Part shown: positions 35,703 through 44,114 of the stretch, piece after piece
Layout: each line of letters starts with the position of its first letter
Numbering within the stretch: the first letter of the stretch is position 1
Source: Pseudonocardia nigra
GTDB lineage: Bacteria; Actinomycetota; Actinomycetes; Mycobacteriales; Pseudonocardiaceae
Length of the DNA: 63,376 nucleotides
Direction of reading: 5' to 3'
NCBI RefSeq assembly: GCF_019396355.1
Contig: NZ_JAHKRK010000020.1
Span: forward strand, 1 to 63,376
Position numbers and translations under genes: made by a program
Notes under the pieces: generated by a model
Told to the model about the DNA's origin: nothing
Seen by the model: only the letters and a program-made list of their open reading frames with translations
Databases searched by the model: none

Positions 35703-37736
35703 ATGGGATACCAGCTCGGGATCGACTTGGGGACGACGTACACGGCCGCCGCGGTCTGCCGCTCCTCCGACCGGCGCTGGGTCGAACCCGAGGCCGTCAC
35801 GCTCGGTACTCGCAACGCCGCTGTTCCGTCCGTCCTGTTCGTCGGTCCGGACGGTGCGGTCCTCGTCGGCGAGGCCGCCGAGCGGCGGGCGCTGACCGAC
35901 CCCGACCGCGTGGTCCGCCAGTTCAAGCGTCGCATCGGCGATCCCACCCCGGTGCTCGTGGCCGGCCGGGCGTGGGCGCCCGAGGAGCTGTCGGCGCGGT
36001 TGGTCCGCTGGGTCGTCAACCAGGTCGCCGAGCGCGAGGGCGGCCTCGCCGACCGGATCGCGGTCACCCACCCTGCGTCGTGGGGCGACCACAAGAAGGA
36101 CCTGCTCGGCCGCGCGCTGGCCGGGCAGGGCCTCACCGTCACCTTCCTCGCCGAGCCCCAGGCCGCCGCGCTGCACTACGCCGCGGCCGAGCGCGTCGCC
36201 GCCGGGTCCACGATCGCGGTCTACGACCTGGGCGGCGGCACCTTCGATGCCGCCGTCGTCCGCAAGGGCGACGCCGGGTTCGGCCTGCTCGGCAGGCCGG
36301 AGGGCCTCGAGCGGCTCGGCGGCGTCGACTTCGACGAGGCCGTCTTCGAGCACGTGCGGGAGGGCCTGCCCGGCGCGTTCGACGAGCTGGACGAGACCGA
36401 CCCCGCCGTGCTGTCCGCCGTCGCGCGGGTGCGCCGGGAGTGCACGGAGGCCAAGGAGGCGCTGAGCAGCGACACCGAGGTGTCGATCCCGGTGCTGATG
36501 CCCTCGACGCGGGGATCGGTGCGGCTGCACCGCAGCGAGTTCGAGGCGATGATCCGCCCGCAGGTCGAGGAGACGGTCTCGGCGTTGCGGGCCGCTGTGG
36601 TCTCGGCCGGGCTCATGCCCGAGCAGCTCACCACGGTGTTGCTGGTGGGCGGCTCGTCCCGGATCCCGCTCGTCGGCCAGCTCGTCTCCGAGCAGCTCGG
36701 CAGGCCGGTGGCCGTCGACGCCGACCCGAAGAACGCCATCGCGAAGGGCGCCGCGCTCGCCGTCTCGCCGAAGCCGACCGCGTCGTGGCCCGGGGTGGCG
36801 GTCCCGCCCGTCCCGGCCGCCGCAGGCGCACCGGTCGCCGCGATGGCCGCTCCGATGGCCCCGCCCGGCCGCCCGCCGCGGCCCGCCTTCACCCCGCCGC
36901 ACGGGATGCCGCAGGCCGGTGGCCCGTACGCCCCGGCACCCCCGATCCCACCGGGCGCCCGCGCGCACGAACCGGCCACGTCACTGCTCTCGGGCAACTC
37001 CCCCGAGCCCACCCGCCCCGTGCGACCCGCCGCGCCCGCCCCCGAGTGGGACGACGAGCCGGAGCCCGCCCAGCGCCGTCCCGCCGGGATGTTGGTGGGC
37101 GTCGGGGGCGTGCTGGCCGTCGCCGCCGTGATCGCCGCGTTCCTGCTGTGGCCGGAGGCGCCGTCGACCGCGGGCGTCGGGCCCAGCGGCGGGACCGGGA
37201 CGCCCGGCGTCACGCAGGTCGTGCCGACTCCCGACGAAGCCGCGCCCGAGCCCGCCCCGGCCGGTGACGCCGGTGCTGGTGACACCGGCGCCGCCACGGA
37301 TGGCGGCGGTGGGAACACCGGTGGTGACGCGGGCGGCGGTGCCCCCCGAGGCGACGGCGGCGACGACAACGCTGGGAGCGGGCCCGTCGCGCCGGCGAAC
37401 CCGGACGACGGCCAGGGCGATGACTCGTCGTCCGGGAACGACCAGGGCGGTCCGATCACCGACCCCGACCTCCCCGACGTTCCCCTCCCCACGGCAGACC
37501 CGGAGCCCACCGATCCGTCGGCTCCCGGTGACCCCGAGCCCCCAGTCGACGACAACCAGGGTGGCGACGGTCAGAACGATCAGACGGACCCGGGCACCGA
37601 CACCCCGCAGGACGAGACGAACACCGACGGTGGCGGTGGCGGTGCCGGCGACGGTTCGGGCGACAACGCCGCGGGCGAGGCGCCGGCGACCGGCACGCCC
37701 GACCCCGGCCTGGGGGCGACCGACGGCACGCTGTAG
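35703..37736 (+). CDS. Membrane-anchored Hsp70-family protein without substrate-binding domain
   Basis: A 677-residue protein. Residues 1-365 form a complete Hsp70/actin-type ATPase: phosphate-1 GIDLGTTYTAAAV, phosphate-2 YDLGGGTFDAAVV (about 175-187) and the adenosine motif LVGGSSRIPLVG. A Pro-rich linker, one membrane helix (about 462-482) and a 195-residue Gly/Asp/Pro-rich outer tail follow. No peptide-binding beta domain or lid is present, so it is not a classical foldase. The ATG at 35703 has GGGAGGGAACGG upstream. Divergence from the iniB-like genes suggests a shared stress response, perhaps coupling ATPase state to the envelope. Confidence 0.82.
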   Translation: MGYQLGIDLGTTYTAAAVCRSSDRRWVEPEAVTLGTRNAAVPSVLFVGPDGAVLVGEAAERRALTDPDRVVRQFKRRIGDPTPVLVAGRAWAPEELSARLVRWVVNQVAEREGGLADRIAVTHPASWGDHKKDLLGRALAGQGLTVTFLAEPQAAALHYAAAERVAAGSTIAVYDLGGGTFDAAVVRKGDAGFGLLGRPEGLERLGGVDFDEAVFEHVREGLPGAFDELDETDPAVLSAVARVRRECTEAKEALSSDTEVSIPVLMPSTRGSVRLHRSEFEAMIRPQVEETVSALRAAVVSAGLMPEQLTTVLLVGGSSRIPLVGQLVSEQLGRPVAVDADPKNAIAKGAALAVSPKPTASWPGVAVPPVPAAAGAPVAAMAAPMAPPGRPPRPAFTPPHGMPQAGGPYAPAPPIPPGARAHEPATSLLSGNSPEPTRPVRPAAPAPEWDDEPEPAQRRPAGMLVGVGGVLAVAAVIAAFLLWPEAPSTAGVGPSGGTGTPGVTQVVPTPDEAAPEPAPAGDAGAGDTGAATDGGGGNTGGDAGGGAPRGDGGDDNAGSGPVAPANPDDGQGDDSSSGNDQGGPITDPDLPDVPLPTADPEPTDPSAPGDPEPPVDDNQGGDGQNDQTDPGTDTPQDETNTDGGGGGAGDGSGDNAAGEAPATGTPDPGLGATDGTL

Positions 37737-37872
37737 CCGCTTGCCGGAAGTGTGACGGGGTCGTCATCTCGTTCCGGTTGCGATACGGGGCCGGCGCGTC
37801 ACGTTCCGCGTCGCCCGATCGATGAACCCACGTCGGGCGCCGGGAGGGCGTCCCGCACGAGGGGAGAGACGC

Positions 37873-38166
37873 GTGGTGCGGTTGGGCGGAGCGGTCGTCG
37901 CCTTGGAGGTTGCGGCGGTGGTGGTCGCCTATCTGGCCTTCGGCTGGCCGGTGCTGCTGGTCGGGGCACCGCTGCTCGTCGGGACGGTGCTGGTGTTCGC
38001 GCTGGTGCGGGCCTCGGAGGGGCCGCGCCGCAAGCTGCAGGAGCAGCGCGCGGCCCGTTGGGACACGACAGCCGCCACGCCGGGCGGCCTGATGAGCGGC
38101 TTCTTCGAGCTCTCGCCGCAGCCCACCGAGCGGCCGGACGAGCCGAGCGGGACGCTCGCCGGCTAG
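37873..38166 (+). CDS. Small two-helix membrane protein
   Basis: A 97-residue protein starting at the GTG at 37873 after GGGGAGAGACGC. Two adjacent hydrophobic helices (about 6-45) are followed by a basic then acidic cytoplasmic tail. It resembles no family I recognise. It lies 136 bases after the Hsp70 stop and may be co-transcribed with it, or may be independent. An in-frame ATG at 37822 would add 17 basic residues but lacks a ribosome site. Confidence 0.55.
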   Translation: MVRLGGAVVALEVAAVVVAYLAFGWPVLLVGAPLLVGTVLVFALVRASEGPRRKLQEQRAARWDTTAATPGGLMSGFFELSPQPTERPDEPSGTLAG

Positions 38167-38186
38167 AGGCTTCCTGGTTCCGCTCG

Positions 38187-39479
38187 TCACCCCGCACAGG
38201 GCAGGCGTGCCCGCAGCCGCGCGCCGGGCGGCCCGGCGACCACGGCGAGCGTCCCGCCGTGGCGGACGGCGACGTCGCGGGCGATGGCGAGCCCGAGTCC
38301 CGATCCGCCCGCGTCGCGGTCCCTGGCCTCGTCGAGCCTGGTGAACCGGTCGAAGACCGCTTCGCGGTGCTCGCGGGGGATCCCCGGGCCGTCGTCCTCG
38401 ACGTCGAGCACGGCCTGCCCGTCCCGGCGTGTCAGCCGGACGAGCACCGCGCTGCCGGCGTGCCGTACCGCGTTGTCCACGAGGTTCGCGATCAGGCGGC
38501 GGAGGTGGTCGGGGGATCCGTGGACCACGACCCCGGACGCGATCCGCAGGTCGACGCGGATCTCGGGTCGCGGTCGGGCGAGGGTGGCCTCCTCGGCGGT
38601 CACCTGGCCGAGGTCGACCTCCTCGGCGGCGGCCGGTTCGTCGGCGTCGAGCCGGGCGAGCAGGAGCAGGTCCGCCGTGAGGCGCTGGATCCGGTCGAGG
38701 TCGGTGAGCGCCTCGCGGGTGAGGGGCTGCGGCGGGGCCGTCTCCAGGCGGGTCCGCAGGATCGCGAGCGGGCTGCGCAGCTCGTGCGCCGCGTCGGCGA
38801 CGAACCGCTGGTGCCTGCCCACCGCGTGCTCCAACCGGTCCAGGGTGCGGTTCGTGGTCTTGGCGAGCTGCGCGATCTCGTCGCGGGCGCGGGGCACCGG
38901 CACCCGCCGATGCAGGTCGGTGGCGGCGATGTCGGCCAGCTCGGCGCGGATCGCCGACACCGGGGACAGCGCCCGGCCCACGGCGAGCCACGTGAGCCCG
39001 GCGACCAGGGCGAGCAGGGCGGGCACCCCCGGGATCAGGACGGCGCGCAGCGCGTTCAGCGCGGCCATGGCCGGTTCCAGCGAGGCCCGGGCACGGACGT
39101 AGACGAGCCCGTCCTCCGTGGCGACCGCCTCCGTCGCGAGCATGTAGGAACCCGACGGTGTCCGCTCCTGCCGGGTCACCGGCTCGTCGACGGTGGCCAC
39201 GCCGGGCACCGCGTGGACCGGCGCGCCCGTGACCAGGACGTCGGGGTCGATCACGGCGCCGACCGGGGCCGCCGGTTCGGCGGCGAGCAGCGCGGCGGCC
39301 TGCTCGGCCCGTCGCACGGCCTCTGCGGTGACACTGCCCTGCAGGTTCGCCTGGAGCACGCCGACGAGCACCGCCGCGGCGATGCCGAGGGCGACGGCGA
39401 CGATCGCGGTGGTCGCCAGCGTCGTGCGCAGCCGCACCGACAGTCTCGGCGGGAAGCGGCCGGCGCAGGGGATGCCCAT
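38187..39479 (-). CDS. Membrane sensor histidine kinase (EnvZ/MprB-type)
   Basis: A 430-residue kinase with two membrane helices (about 18-42 and 150-168) around an external sensor loop, then HAMP and the H-box FVADAAHELRSPL. The N-box is NLVDNAVRHAG, and the G-boxes are DDGPGIP and GGSGLGLAIA. All catalytic motifs are intact. It lies one base after the stop of its response regulator gene, which is frame-broken. The stimulus is unknown. Its position beside the ini cluster is compatible with an envelope-stress role, but that is only proximity. Confidence 0.9.
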   Translation of the reverse strand: MGIPCAGRFPPRLSVRLRTTLATTAIVAVALGIAAAVLVGVLQANLQGSVTAEAVRRAEQAAALLAAEPAAPVGAVIDPDVLVTGAPVHAVPGVATVDEPVTRQERTPSGSYMLATEAVATEDGLVYVRARASLEPAMAALNALRAVLIPGVPALLALVAGLTWLAVGRALSPVSAIRAELADIAATDLHRRVPVPRARDEIAQLAKTTNRTLDRLEHAVGRHQRFVADAAHELRSPLAILRTRLETAPPQPLTREALTDLDRIQRLTADLLLLARLDADEPAAAEEVDLGQVTAEEATLARPRPEIRVDLRIASGVVVHGSPDHLRRLIANLVDNAVRHAGSAVLVRLTRRDGQAVLDVEDDGPGIPREHREAVFDRFTRLDEARDRDAGGSGLGLAIARDVAVRHGGTLAVVAGPPGARLRARLPCAG

Positions 39480-39480
39480 G

Positions 39481-40153
39481 TCAGGAGTCGAGCCGGTAGC
39501 CGGCGCCGCGCACGGTGACCAGCGAGGCGCGGCCGAACGGGGCGTCGATCTTGCGACGGAGGGCGCTGATGTAGACCTCGACGATGTTGGGGTCGCCGTC
39601 GTAGGCGAAGTCCCACGCCTGGGCCAGCAGCTCGCGCTTGGACAGGATCTGCCCGGGCCGCCTGGCGAGGCCGTGCAGCACGGCGAACTCCTTCGGGGTC
39701 AGCGCGATGTCGGTGTCGCCGCGCCGGCAGCGCAGCCCGGCGGGGTCGAGGCTGAGGTCGCCCACCGTGATCGAGACGGGCCGGGCCGTGCCGCCCCGCC
39801 GCACGAGCGCCCGCAGCCTCGCGAGCAGGACGACGTAGGAGAACGGTTTCGACAGGAAGGAAGTCGTCGGCGCCCGTGTCGAGGGCGTCGGCCTCGTCGT
39901 GCACCCCGTCCTTCGCGGTGAGCATGAGGATCGGCGCCCAGTTCTGCGCCTCCCGCAGGCGGGCGCAGACCGTGTAGCCGTTCATCCGCGGCAGCATGAC
40001 GTCGAGGACGATGACGTCGTAGGCGTTCTCGGTCGCCATCCACAGCCCGTCGCGCCCGTCGTGGGCGACGTCCACCGCGAACCCCTCCGCTGTCAGGCTC
40101 GCCGCGAGCAGATCGGTCATCCGTTTCTCGTCCTCGACCAGCAGCACGCGCAT
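39481..40153 (-). pseudogene. OmpR-family response regulator, frameshifted by a 4-bp duplication
   Basis: The N-terminal frame gives a receiver domain (LLVEDEKRMTDLL, phospho-Asp in IVLDVMLPRMNGY). The second frame gives the winged-helix output domain (ITVGDLSLDPAGLRCRRGD, ALTPKEFAVLHGL, VEVYISALRRKID). They are separated near 39854-39863, where the coding strand reads TTCCTTCC instead of a single TTCC. Removing one TTCC restores the expected ADDFLSKPFSYVVLLARLRA. As read, the regulator loses its DNA-binding domain. A tandem duplication could revert by slippage. Confidence 0.85.
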
Positions 40154-40309
40154 GGCGCCGAGTGTGGCCGCCGGACCTATGGTGAACCTGAAGACGCGTT
40201 CGGGGGTCCTCGGTCCGTTTCAGCCCCCGCGGTATGGAGGCCCGTGACCTGCGCCGCGGTCCGGCGGCCCGGCGGCACGCGCGCCCGACGCAGAAGGCAT
40301 GCTGGCGGC

Positions 40310-41128
40310 GTGCTGGTGGGGATCCTCGTGGCGACCGTCGCCATGGTCCTCAACAGCTGCGGCGCACTGCTGCAGGCCGAGGGCGCCCGGCGGGCCACGC
40401 GCACGCGCCCGGCCGCCGTCCAACCCCGGTACCTCGCCGGGCTCGCCGTCGACCTGGCGGCCTGGATGTGCGCGGTGCTGGCGCTGCGGACGCTGCCCGT
40501 GTTCGCCGTACAGGCGGTGATCGGCGGCACCATCGCGCTCACCGCCGTCATCAACGCCCGCATGATCGGGGTCCGGCTGCCGGTGACCACCCAGGTGGCC
40601 GTCGCGGGGTGCCTCGCGGGGCTCGTGCTCGTGGCCGCGAGCGCAGGCCCGGAGCAACCCCCCGTGAAGCAGCACGGGGTGGACGTGGTGCTGCTGGTCT
40701 CGCTGCTGCTGATGGGCCTGGCCGTGCTGATCTTCCGGCAGGGCAAGCACGCCTGGCCGCTCGCCATCGTCTCGGGCCTGGGCTTCGGCGGCAGTGCCCT
40801 GTCGGTGCGTGCCGCCCACGTCCAGACCGGCGAAGGGCTGGACCTGGCGCTGCTGCTGGGCCAGCCGTCCACCTACCTGGTGGTCGGGTTCTGGCTGGTC
40901 GGGATGGTCGGCTACACGGCGGCGCTCGCCAGGGGCGACGTCGGCGCGGTCACCGCCGTCTTCACGGTGACCGAGGTGGTCGTACCCGGGATGGTCGGCA
41001 TCCAACTGCTCGGCGACCCCGTCCGTCCGGGGTGGGGGTGGGTGCTCGCGCTCGGCCTCGCCGCGGCGGTGGCGGGCAGCGTCGCGATCGCCAAGGCGCC
41101 CCCGCTGCGACCGCCGCGGGTCCGCTGA
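40310..41128 (+). CDS. EamA/DMT-superfamily-like membrane protein
   Basis: A 272-residue, roughly nine-helix membrane protein with EamA-like internal layout (LNSCGALLQAEGARRA, VIGGTIALTAVINARMIG, YLVVGFWLVGMVGYTAALARGDVGAVTAVFTVTEVVVPG). The GTG at 40310 is preceded by CATGCT at six bases and no ribosome site, so it may be leaderless. Likely a small-molecule exporter or uptake facilitator. The substrate is unknown. Confidence 0.7.
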   Translation: MLVGILVATVAMVLNSCGALLQAEGARRATRTRPAAVQPRYLAGLAVDLAAWMCAVLALRTLPVFAVQAVIGGTIALTAVINARMIGVRLPVTTQVAVAGCLAGLVLVAASAGPEQPPVKQHGVDVVLLVSLLLMGLAVLIFRQGKHAWPLAIVSGLGFGGSALSVRAAHVQTGEGLDLALLLGQPSTYLVVGFWLVGMVGYTAALARGDVGAVTAVFTVTEVVVPGMVGIQLLGDPVRPGWGWVLALGLAAAVAGSVAIAKAPPLRPPRVR

Positions 41129-41170
41129 GGCCGCGGCGCACCGCCTTCGATCCGTGGTGCACTGAGCGGC

Positions 41171-41893
41171 ATGCCCATCCTCGAACGCGACGGTGCCCGC
41201 ATCGCCTGGTCCGAGCACGGTTCCGGCTTCCCCGTCCTCGTACTCGCCCCCGGTGGGATGCGGTCGACGGCCGCGGCGTGGCACCGGATGCCCTTCGACG
41301 CGATCTCCGAGCTCTCGGCAACCCACCGCGTGATCGCGATGGACCAGCGCAACGCGGGCGGATCCACGGCCCCGGTCACCGGAACCGAGAGCTGGGCCAC
41401 CTACACGGCCGACCAGCTCGCGCTGCTCGACCACCTCGGCGTCGACCGGTGCCACGTCGTCGGGATGTGCATCGGTGGACCGTTCGCGTTGGGCCTGCTG
41501 GAGGCCGCGCCCGAACGGGTCGAGCGCGTCGTCGCGCTGCAGCCGATTGGGCTCGACGGCAACCGCGACGCGTTCCGCGAGCTGTTCGACGAGTGGGCGG
41601 CGGAGCTCGCCCCGCAGCACCCGGAGGCAGGCCCCGCCGAGTGGGCCGCCTACCGCGAGGGCATGTACGGCGTCGAGCACGCGCTGTTCAGTGTGCCCGA
41701 GTCGGCCCTTCCGACGATCACGGCGCCGCTGCTGGTGCTCCAGGGCGACGACCGCTACCACCCGCGCAGCGCGTCCCGGCTGCTGGCCGCGGCGGTGCCG
41801 GGGGCGCGGCTCGTCGAGCGCTGGAAGGAGCCGGCCGACCTCCCGGCCACCTGCGCCGAGATCGCGCGGTTCCTGGCTCCCGTTCGTCCATGA
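41171..41893 (+). CDS. Alpha/beta hydrolase with cysteine nucleophile elbow
   Basis: A 240-residue alpha/beta-hydrolase. The oxyanion region is LVLAPGGM. The nucleophile elbow reads GMCIGG, so Cys stands where Ser is usual, as in dienelactone hydrolases. LLVLQGDDRYHP holds the expected acidic residue. No clear catalytic His is seen near the C-terminus (ERWKEPADLPAT). It may be a Cys-dependent hydrolase or a non-catalytic member. The start is 42 bases after the upstream gene. Confidence 0.8.
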   Translation: MPILERDGARIAWSEHGSGFPVLVLAPGGMRSTAAAWHRMPFDAISELSATHRVIAMDQRNAGGSTAPVTGTESWATYTADQLALLDHLGVDRCHVVGMCIGGPFALGLLEAAPERVERVVALQPIGLDGNRDAFRELFDEWAAELAPQHPEAGPAEWAAYREGMYGVEHALFSVPESALPTITAPLLVLQGDDRYHPRSASRLLAAAVPGARLVERWKEPADLPATCAEIARFLAPVRP

Positions 41894-41924
41894 CAGCTGC
41901 CGTTGCGGCGACCACCATGTCCGC

Positions 41925-42275
41925 ATGCCGACATGGGACGACGTCGTCGCGCTCGCGCGGGAGCTGCCGGAGGTGGAGGAGACCACGTGGTTCCGGACCC
42001 CGGCGCTCAAGGTGAAGGGGAAGGGCTTCGCGCGGTTGCGCACGGAGGCCGAGGGCGGGCTCGTACTGATGTGTCAGCTCGACGAGAAGGAGGCGTTGCT
42101 CGCGTCCGGCGACCCGGCCTTCTTCACCACGCCGCACTACGACGGCTACGGCGCGATCCTGGTCGACCTGGACCGGGTGACGCGCGAGCAGCTCACCGAG
42201 CTCGTCGTCGAGGCCTGGCGCCGGCGCGCCCCGGTCCGCCTCCACAGGGCGTTCGACGAGAAGACGTCAGTCTGA
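41925..42275 (+). CDS. MmcQ/YjbR family protein
   Basis: A 116-residue protein of the YjbR/MmcQ (DUF419) family with a CyaY-like DNA-binding fold. TWDDVVALARELPEVEETTWFRTPALKVKGKGFARL matches the family start, and GAILVDLDRVTREQLTELVVEAWR its end. The biochemical role is unknown. Its stop overlaps the convergent TetR gene by nine bases. Confidence 0.85.
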   Translation: MPTWDDVVALARELPEVEETTWFRTPALKVKGKGFARLRTEAEGGLVLMCQLDEKEALLASGDPAFFTTPHYDGYGAILVDLDRVTREQLTELVVEAWRRRAPVRLHRAFDEKTSV

Positions 42276-42905
42276 CAAGAACATCCGGCACAGGGCGTCG
42301 GCGAGCCATGCTTCGTAGCGCTGCGGCGACCACCCCCGCCCGGTCACGGTCTTGCGGTAGACCATCGGCGTCCCGACCGACCACAGCACGTCGGTGACCG
42401 CGTCCTCGTCGTAGTCCCCTCGCAGCGGGGTGCGGGCGACGAGCGCGGCGGCAACCATCCGTGACCCCGCGAGCCGCTGTTGCTGCAGCGACGACCAGAG
42501 CGCGGCGGCCTCCGGGTCGGCGGCCGCGGCCGACTCCACCGCGCAGTAGAGGCCCGCCACCCTCTCGCCGATCATGCGGATGTTGCGGGCGTGCAGGTGC
42601 AGCAGCCGCCGTGGGTCGGGCTCGTCGAGGAGCTCGCGGAACCACGGCCGGTCCCGGACGGGTACCGGGTCGTCGTCGCCCGCCAGCGCGATGTCGACGG
42701 CCTCCTTGAGGATCGCGCTCTTGCCGCCGACCGCGGTGAACACCGTGGGGCGGGCGACCCCGGCCGCCTCGGCGATGTCCTCGATCGAGGTCGCGGCGAA
42801 GCCCTTCTCGGCGAACAGTGCAGTCGCGGCGGCCAGGACCGCGCGGCGGGCCTGACCACGGGGGATCGACGACGTGTAGCGACGCCTCTTGACGGGCTCG
42901 GTCAC
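42267..42905 (-). CDS. TetR-family regulator beside a cupin gene
   Basis: A 212-residue TetR protein with N-terminal helix-turn-helix (FAATSIEDIAEAAGVARPTVFTAVGGKSAIL) and a C-terminal TetR_C-type helical region. It is divergent from a cupin-domain gene, and a short palindrome lies between them. It probably controls that gene. The ligand is unknown. Confidence 0.88.
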   Translation of the reverse strand: MTEPVKRRRYTSSIPRGQARRAVLAAATALFAEKGFAATSIEDIAEAAGVARPTVFTAVGGKSAILKEAVDIALAGDDDPVPVRDRPWFRELLDEPDPRRLLHLHARNIRMIGERVAGLYCAVESAAAADPEAAALWSSLQQQRLAGSRMVAAALVARTPLRGDYDEDAVTDVLWSVGTPMVYRKTVTGRGWSPQRYEAWLADALCRMFLSD

Positions 42906-42932
42906 CGGATTAGGCTCCTCATCTATTCAATA

Positions 42933-42945
42933 AGACTCTCAGTCT
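42933..42945. promoter_or_regulatory. Candidate TetR operator
   Basis: AGACT-CTC-AGTCT is a perfect 5-bp inverted repeat with a 3-base centre. It lies in the 54-base spacer between the divergent TetR and cupin genes, 15-27 bases before the cupin ATG, where a bound repressor would block transcription. Confidence 0.45.
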
Positions 42946-42959
42946 AACTGGAGGCCGCC

Positions 42960-43463
42960 ATGTCCCTCACCCGTGGTTCGCACCTGGCCGACGGCGCCGG
43001 GGAGGCCTGGTGGTTCCTCGACACCCGGATGACGGTCAAGGCAGCAGGCGAGGCGACGGGCGGGGCGTACTCGCTGATCGAGTTCGCCGCCCCGACGGGC
43101 TTCGGTCCCCCGCGGCACGTCCACCACGCCGAGGACGAGGGGTTCTACGTTCTCGACGGCAGGCTGCGGGTGGAGTGCGGTGACGACGCGTGGGAGGTGG
43201 GGCCCGGCGGGTTCGTCCTCCTGCCGCGGGCGGTGCCGCACGCGTTCGTGGTGAGCTCGCCCGAGCCGGTCCGCGCACTGCAGCTCACCAGCCCCGGCGG
43301 CTTCGAGGGGTTCGTCGCCGAGGTCGGTGCCCCGGCGGCCGGGCCGGGCCTGCCGGTGCCGGCACCGCCGGACGTCCCGCGCCTCGCCGCCGCGGCCGCC
43401 CGGTTCGGCACCGACATCGTCGGCCCGCCGCTGGACGTCAATTCCGCCACTCCGCACGCGTGA
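42960..43463 (+). CDS. Cupin-domain protein
   Basis: A 167-residue single-cupin protein preceded by TGGAGGCCGCC. Cupin motif 1 is GPPRHVHHAEDEGFYVLDGRL, supplying His and Glu metal ligands. Motif 2 is PGGFVLLPRAVPHAFV with the last His. It resembles the quercetin 2,3-dioxygenase-like cupins of unknown substrate. Likely regulated by the divergent TetR protein. Confidence 0.85.
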   Translation: MSLTRGSHLADGAGEAWWFLDTRMTVKAAGEATGGAYSLIEFAAPTGFGPPRHVHHAEDEGFYVLDGRLRVECGDDAWEVGPGGFVLLPRAVPHAFVVSSPEPVRALQLTSPGGFEGFVAEVGAPAAGPGLPVPAPPDVPRLAAAAARFGTDIVGPPLDVNSATPHA

Positions 43464-43497
43464 CCGCCGGTACCCCACCCCGCCGCTGCATGGGGAG

Positions 43498-43710
43498 GTG
43501 ACGCGTCACATCCGGGTCGTTGCTCAGCGCGAACAGGGGGTGCTCGTCCGCCGCGTGTTTCGCCGCTGGACCAGGCGGTTCGTCTCCAGGAAGATCGTCA
43601 CGCGGCGGATTCTCGGCGTCCGCCCGCCCGTCGCCCACCGGTTATCCGGACGCGACCGTGGGTCACTTCGGGCAGTATGGACACCGCTGCCCGTGAAACA
43701 CGCTGCCTGA
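43498..43710 (+). pseudogene. Short basic ORF resembling the start of an SPFH/band-7 protein
   Basis: In the 336-base gap 43464-43799, a GTG at 43498 opens a 70-codon frame. Its first 20 residues (VTRHIRVVAQREQGVLVRRV) recall the N-terminus of slipin-type SPFH proteins (IRVV-Q-E-G-V-x-R). The rest is basic and unrelated, so this may be a decayed fragment or chance. Nothing else coding is seen in the gap. Confidence 0.2.
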
Positions 43711-43799
43711 CAATCTCCTGACGCCCGCGCTTCCGACCGGGGAGCACGCGGTCGGCTGGGGAAGAATAGTGAGGTAGGCCACTCGACCCGAGGAGAGCG

Positions 43800-44048
43800 A
43801 TGCCAGCAGCAGACCTGCACTCGCCGCCCGACTGCGTCGCGGCCGTCACCGGCGACCTGGCCGCGGAGTTCGCCGGACTCCTGCCGTTCGAGGTCGTCTC
43901 GGAGGAGGTCGCCTCGGCCGAGCACGATCTGCGCGGGCAGGTGTCGGCCCCGGCGCTCGCCGAACTGCTGCACCGGCTGGCCGGCCACCGGTGCCAGGAA
44001 CGGGCGATGGCGCAGCTCCAGCATGCGGCGACCGACGCGGTCGACTGA
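43800..44048 (+). CDS. Small DUF3562-like helical protein
   Basis: An 82-residue protein preceded by GAGGAGAGCG. The pattern VAAVTGDLAAEFAGLLPFEVVSEEV then ALAELLHRLAGHRCQERA resembles the short three-helix family annotated DUF3562 in actinobacteria. Its function is unknown. It is followed eight bases after the stop by a hairpin. Confidence 0.55.
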   Translation: MPAADLHSPPDCVAAVTGDLAAEFAGLLPFEVVSEEVASAEHDLRGQVSAPALAELLHRLAGHRCQERAMAQLQHAATDAVD

Positions 44049-44055
44049 CCATCGC

Positions 44056-44100
44056 GAACGGGGCGCTCACCGGACGGGTTCCGGCGGGCGTCCCGTTCGT
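44056..44100. terminator. 19-bp near-perfect hairpin
   Basis: Arms 44056-44074 and 44082-44100 match at 16 of 19 positions and are capped by CGAACGG/CCGTTCG, like the 5040 and 18885 palindromes. It lies between the convergent small helical and GrpB-family genes and is a likely bidirectional terminator. Confidence 0.7.
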
Positions 44101-44114
44101 CGTGTCCGGGGCGA

